DNA of 64,000 nucleotides, from the NCBI GenBank assembly GCA_016800925.1, contig JABCPU010000112.1, positions 1-64,000 on the forward strand. Direction: 5' to 3'. The notes below the pieces were generated by a model. That model was not told the origin of the DNA and made no database searches. It saw only the letters and a list, made by a program, of their open reading frames with translations. Positions 59,852-64,000 of this stretch are shown here, in pieces (the first letter of the stretch is position 1; each line of letters starts with the position of its first letter). The translations under genes and the position numbers were made by a program. This DNA is from Suillus spraguei (Eukaryota > Basidiomycota > Agaricomycetes > Boletales > Suillaceae).

Positions 59852-60369
59852 TGTTGTCGGATCTGACTTCTAGGCTACGCCTACGAGTATCACATTGTAC
59901 ACTTTCAGCTATCTCTACATATGCCTGGATTTACGCAGCACCTGCAATACATATCATGCCATGCACTTAGATTTCGCTTTAATACAAAGTACTCGCGAAG
60001 CCAGTTGCCAAAATGCTGCTCGCACGGGTTCTGTGATCTCTCTCTCTCTCTCAAGTACATCAATATGCAAATGACTGCAAGTGTCATAATAACACTCAGT
60101 ATACATGCAACTTGCTAAAATACAGTCGTGCAGATGGAGTCCGAACTTCTATGAAGTCTCCAAGCGCTCGTATGTGACACAGCAACACAGAAATAACGCC
60201 GCACCAGGTCACCCGAACTGCCGTAAACATATTCGTGGATGGGGGTGTGATATGATAAGAATGCAAATTATGATATATGTTGGGTATCACTGCGTGGATA
60301 TGACCAATGTTCTAGATGAAGGGGCGTAACAATATGCGTGCAGATTCGTGGCAGGGACATTCATGAAGG
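59852..60369. other. Convergent intergenic region
   Basis: This is shared 3' space of the F-box-like gene and the minus-strand OTU gene. It contains a short CT microsatellite at about 60033-60051. Nothing else is seen. Confidence 0.5.
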
Positions 60370-62016
60370 CTAGATCTTGAGCTCGCGGAACCCGCGCACG
60401 TCAAGCCGCCCAGTGCCATTCGTCTGCCATTCCTCATCGTTAGCCGCTTTGGAAGCTTTCTTGAATTTCCCGCCAGGAATGACTATCTTTCCTGCGCTCA
60501 TATACGCAGTGCGTGACTTTGGAAGCCCGAGAGCCTTACGCTGGCGTCGAGTAAGGGGCTTCTGGGTTTCAGGAGGCGGCGTGTCACATGCGGGAGGGGT
60601 ACTAGGAAGCGGAGATGAAGCGGCAGATGATGAACGGCTGGATTCTGCGGAGGAGCCGGGGGTGGAGAGTTCGGGTGTCGAGCCATCCATATCATCATCT
60701 ACCCTGACTTGACTCAAGGGTGTGCGAGAGGACGATTGTCGTGAGTTTTGCGTTCGCGTGCGCGTTCGCTTGGAGATCGCGTCAGATGTCGACGATCCAG
60801 ACGACTCGTCGAAGGAACGCTTAGGTGATCGATGAGCTCTAATGCTCGTTGTGAAGGACTGATGGGGAGCGGTCGACTGACCGGGGACGGGAAGTTGCGA
60901 GTCCACCTCAATGTTCAAGGAATCGGTGGAAGAAAGGGGTGAGGGTGAGCGGGACATGGGAAGCGGGACATGAGAAGGTGTTGGTGGTGTGTTTTCACGA
61001 TTTGATCTAATACTGTCGATGGCACTATTCTTGGGAAAATTCTTGAGATCAGATTTGGCTTTGCTCCGGGAGACTAGTTTCTTCTTGGCAGGCGAAGCGG
61101 CAGGCGGTACCGCATCAGCGGGTAGCTCGCAAACCTCTGGAAGACCGGTGTGTGGCCCTCTCAAGTTCCGTATCGAAGAAAAATGTTCCCAGTCATGATA
61201 TCTACAACGGCAGGTCAGCGCGCAGACGATGGGTATGCTAGGAGAAATGACTGACGCCACATATATCGTCCCCTCTGACTCCTGAGAATCTTTCATCTCG
61301 TCACGCTGCTGCTGCCTCTTTTTCCTCCGCGCATCTCGCTCATTATCTTGAGAGGATGACTGGTCATCGTTCTCGGTACCCGCCTTCCACTCAATGACAT
61401 ATACCAATCCAGGCTGGATAACCTTGACATTCCTTCGCGCAAAGTGCGCAAATGCAGAAAGTTCAAGGTGTCCGCCATAAGTGCCTATAGCGCGTCACAA
61501 CGCTGCACAGGAAGGAAGAAATCAGGAGGGCAAGCCCTGGCACACCTTGTTCTCGCATGCACCACAAATGGGCGCTTAGACCACGCTCATCTTCACAAAA
61601 AGGCTGATAGCGCTGAGCATGACTCTCGATCCAGTCACATATGTCTTTGCGCAGCTGGAGGTGCTGCGACGGCGAGCCGTAGAATTGATCACAAAGAGCC
61701 CGAAATAGGCAATTGCCGTCGCCCACTGTTTGTGCAGCGTAGAGACCCTGCGAGCGAAGTTGCTCCGTAAGAAGCTGAGTGTTCTGTTCTGGATCTGTTA
61801 TGGGCTGTGTAGAATATAAGAATTAAATGATGAGACAAAACGTGAGTAGGGTGCATGGATGACATGCGTGACACTCACTCTCCCCTTGGATCTTGTTGTG
61901 CGGGACCTCACTGGGGTTAGCAACGTCAATATATTATCATCAATTGTTGTTATCAAGATCGACGTACATGGTAATGGTGCTTTAGCACGTCTCTGAGTTT
62001 TCTTTGATGGGCCCAT
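60370..62016 (-). CDS. OTU-domain cysteine protease (OTUD3-like)
   Basis: This is a predicted deubiquitinase. Exon 1 (62016-61968) starts MGPSKKTQRRAKAPLP. Exon 2 (61910-61879) continues RSRTTRSKGR. Exon 3 begins PITDPEQNTQLLTEQLRSQG and carries the catalytic Asp/Cys motif VGDGNCLFRALCDQFYGS. The following exon has TYGGHLELSAFAHFARRNVK. The last exon starts YHDWEHFSSIRN with the catalytic His. After the domain comes a long Ser/Pro-rich tail with a basic segment (RSKAKSDLKN, KRTRTRTQN) and a final RQRKALGLPKSRTAYMSAGK. All introns read GT-AG, and the frame is kept. The tail resembles that of other fungal OTU proteins tied to ribosome or RNA-linked functions, but this is not certain. Confidence 0.87.
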
Positions 62017-62560
62017 TCTACTTGTAAAAATTCAACGAGTTCTGTATGTGAGATCGTGTTGGTTGTGAATAAAGCACAGCTGCCGCGTTTCGGGGTCCCG
62101 AGACCCGGAAACCAGGGGCTGTGCGCGGCACAGCATACTAGTACTGCTTGCAATTGCGGCACTGCGGGCAACAGCAGGGCCCGGGAATTCAATGTCATGT
62201 GTAGACAAAAAAAATTGTAGAGTGACACATGACGATACGCGAGTACATTTGTGAACTGTCAGAATCTGGGTGCTAAGTATTAATACCCACGTTTAGCGTA
62301 TATTCAAGTTCCTGAGGCCTGAGTACTAGAGTCCTTGAATGTAAAAGGAAACAACCGGCGTTTTATCATAGGGCCTGCATACAAAAGACTCAGCCGAAGT
62401 CGTGTCAATGACTCTGTGTTTCTCAGTGCCTTTAATGTGGCCGTGAAACAGGTCAGGGCAGAACTCCCCATCGAGCTTCACTGAATCTCATGTTGGACAC
62501 TAATTGCTACCGGGCAGAGGGCCCCATGCAGCTAAGTTCGTCACCTGAGTGCAGCGCCCA
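62017..62560. other. Intergenic, nothing recognised
   Basis: This is the promoter side of the OTU gene and the 3' flank of PEX1. A GC-rich patch at 62078-62180 contains GGGGTCCCGAGACCCGG, a short imperfect palindrome. No gene is seen. Confidence 0.45.

Positions 62561-64000
<1,440 letters not shown>

Noticed and set aside
60033..60051. CT microsatellite
   Set aside because: A short simple repeat of ordinary kind in intergenic DNA.
60377..60712. 111-codon plus-strand open frame
   Set aside because: Antisense to the Ser/Pro-rich tail of the OTU gene.

Overview
The window looks like nuclear DNA from a mushroom-forming basidiomycete (Agaricomycetes). Genes are cut by many introns of about 50-60 bases. 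The recognisable proteins are typically fungal: a Ste12 factor that also carries two C2H2 fingers, an Msb1/Mug8-type protein, a heme-thiolate peroxidase and F-box/LRR proteins. Expanded families of WD40 and deaminase-like proteins known from agarics are also present. No bacterial, organellar, CRISPR or tRNA feature was seen.

Layout. 1-11 kb is accessory DNA: a 1.1-kb hAT-like non-autonomous transposon, a decayed deaminase-family gene, and a tandem array of two WD40 genes plus a decayed third copy. 11.4-18.9 kb holds an intron-dense glycogen phosphorylase gene converging on an MSB1-like gene. 19-23 kb is mostly empty and carries hairpins. 23.3-32.7 kb holds a single-pass membrane protein, an FMP46-like redox gene with frame breaks, STE12, and VPS36 (ESCRT-II). 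34.7-39.1 kb holds SRP9 and a mitochondrial oxodicarboxylate carrier (divergent pair) and a heme-thiolate peroxidase. 39-44.6 kb is repeat-rich, with hairpins and one unidentified multi-exon coding-like chain. 44.6-49.5 kb holds the divergent pair MCD4 and VMA16. 50-55.6 kb holds three copies of an unrecognised protein family, two head-to-head and one beyond a GC-rich transposon-like block. 56.3-59.9 kb holds two F-box-like genes. 60.4-64 kb holds an OTU-domain protease gene and the 3' part of PEX1.

The housekeeping genes serve separate cell systems: glycogen breakdown, polarity/mating signalling, endosomal sorting, protein targeting, mitochondrial carrier transport, GPI-anchor synthesis, vacuolar acidification and peroxisome biogenesis. 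They do not form one pathway. The most notable observations are: (i) about six introns in conserved genes that only splice in frame if GC-AG is used; (ii) micro-exons of 5 and 7 bases; (iii) conserved genes (STE12, FMP46-like, the second WD40 gene) each broken by one apparently missing base, which is either pseudogenisation or residual assembly error; (iv) the three-copy unknown family; (v) several near-perfect long hairpins in intergenic DNA. Splice sites were placed by eye from frame and protein conservation, so exon edges may be off by a base or two.
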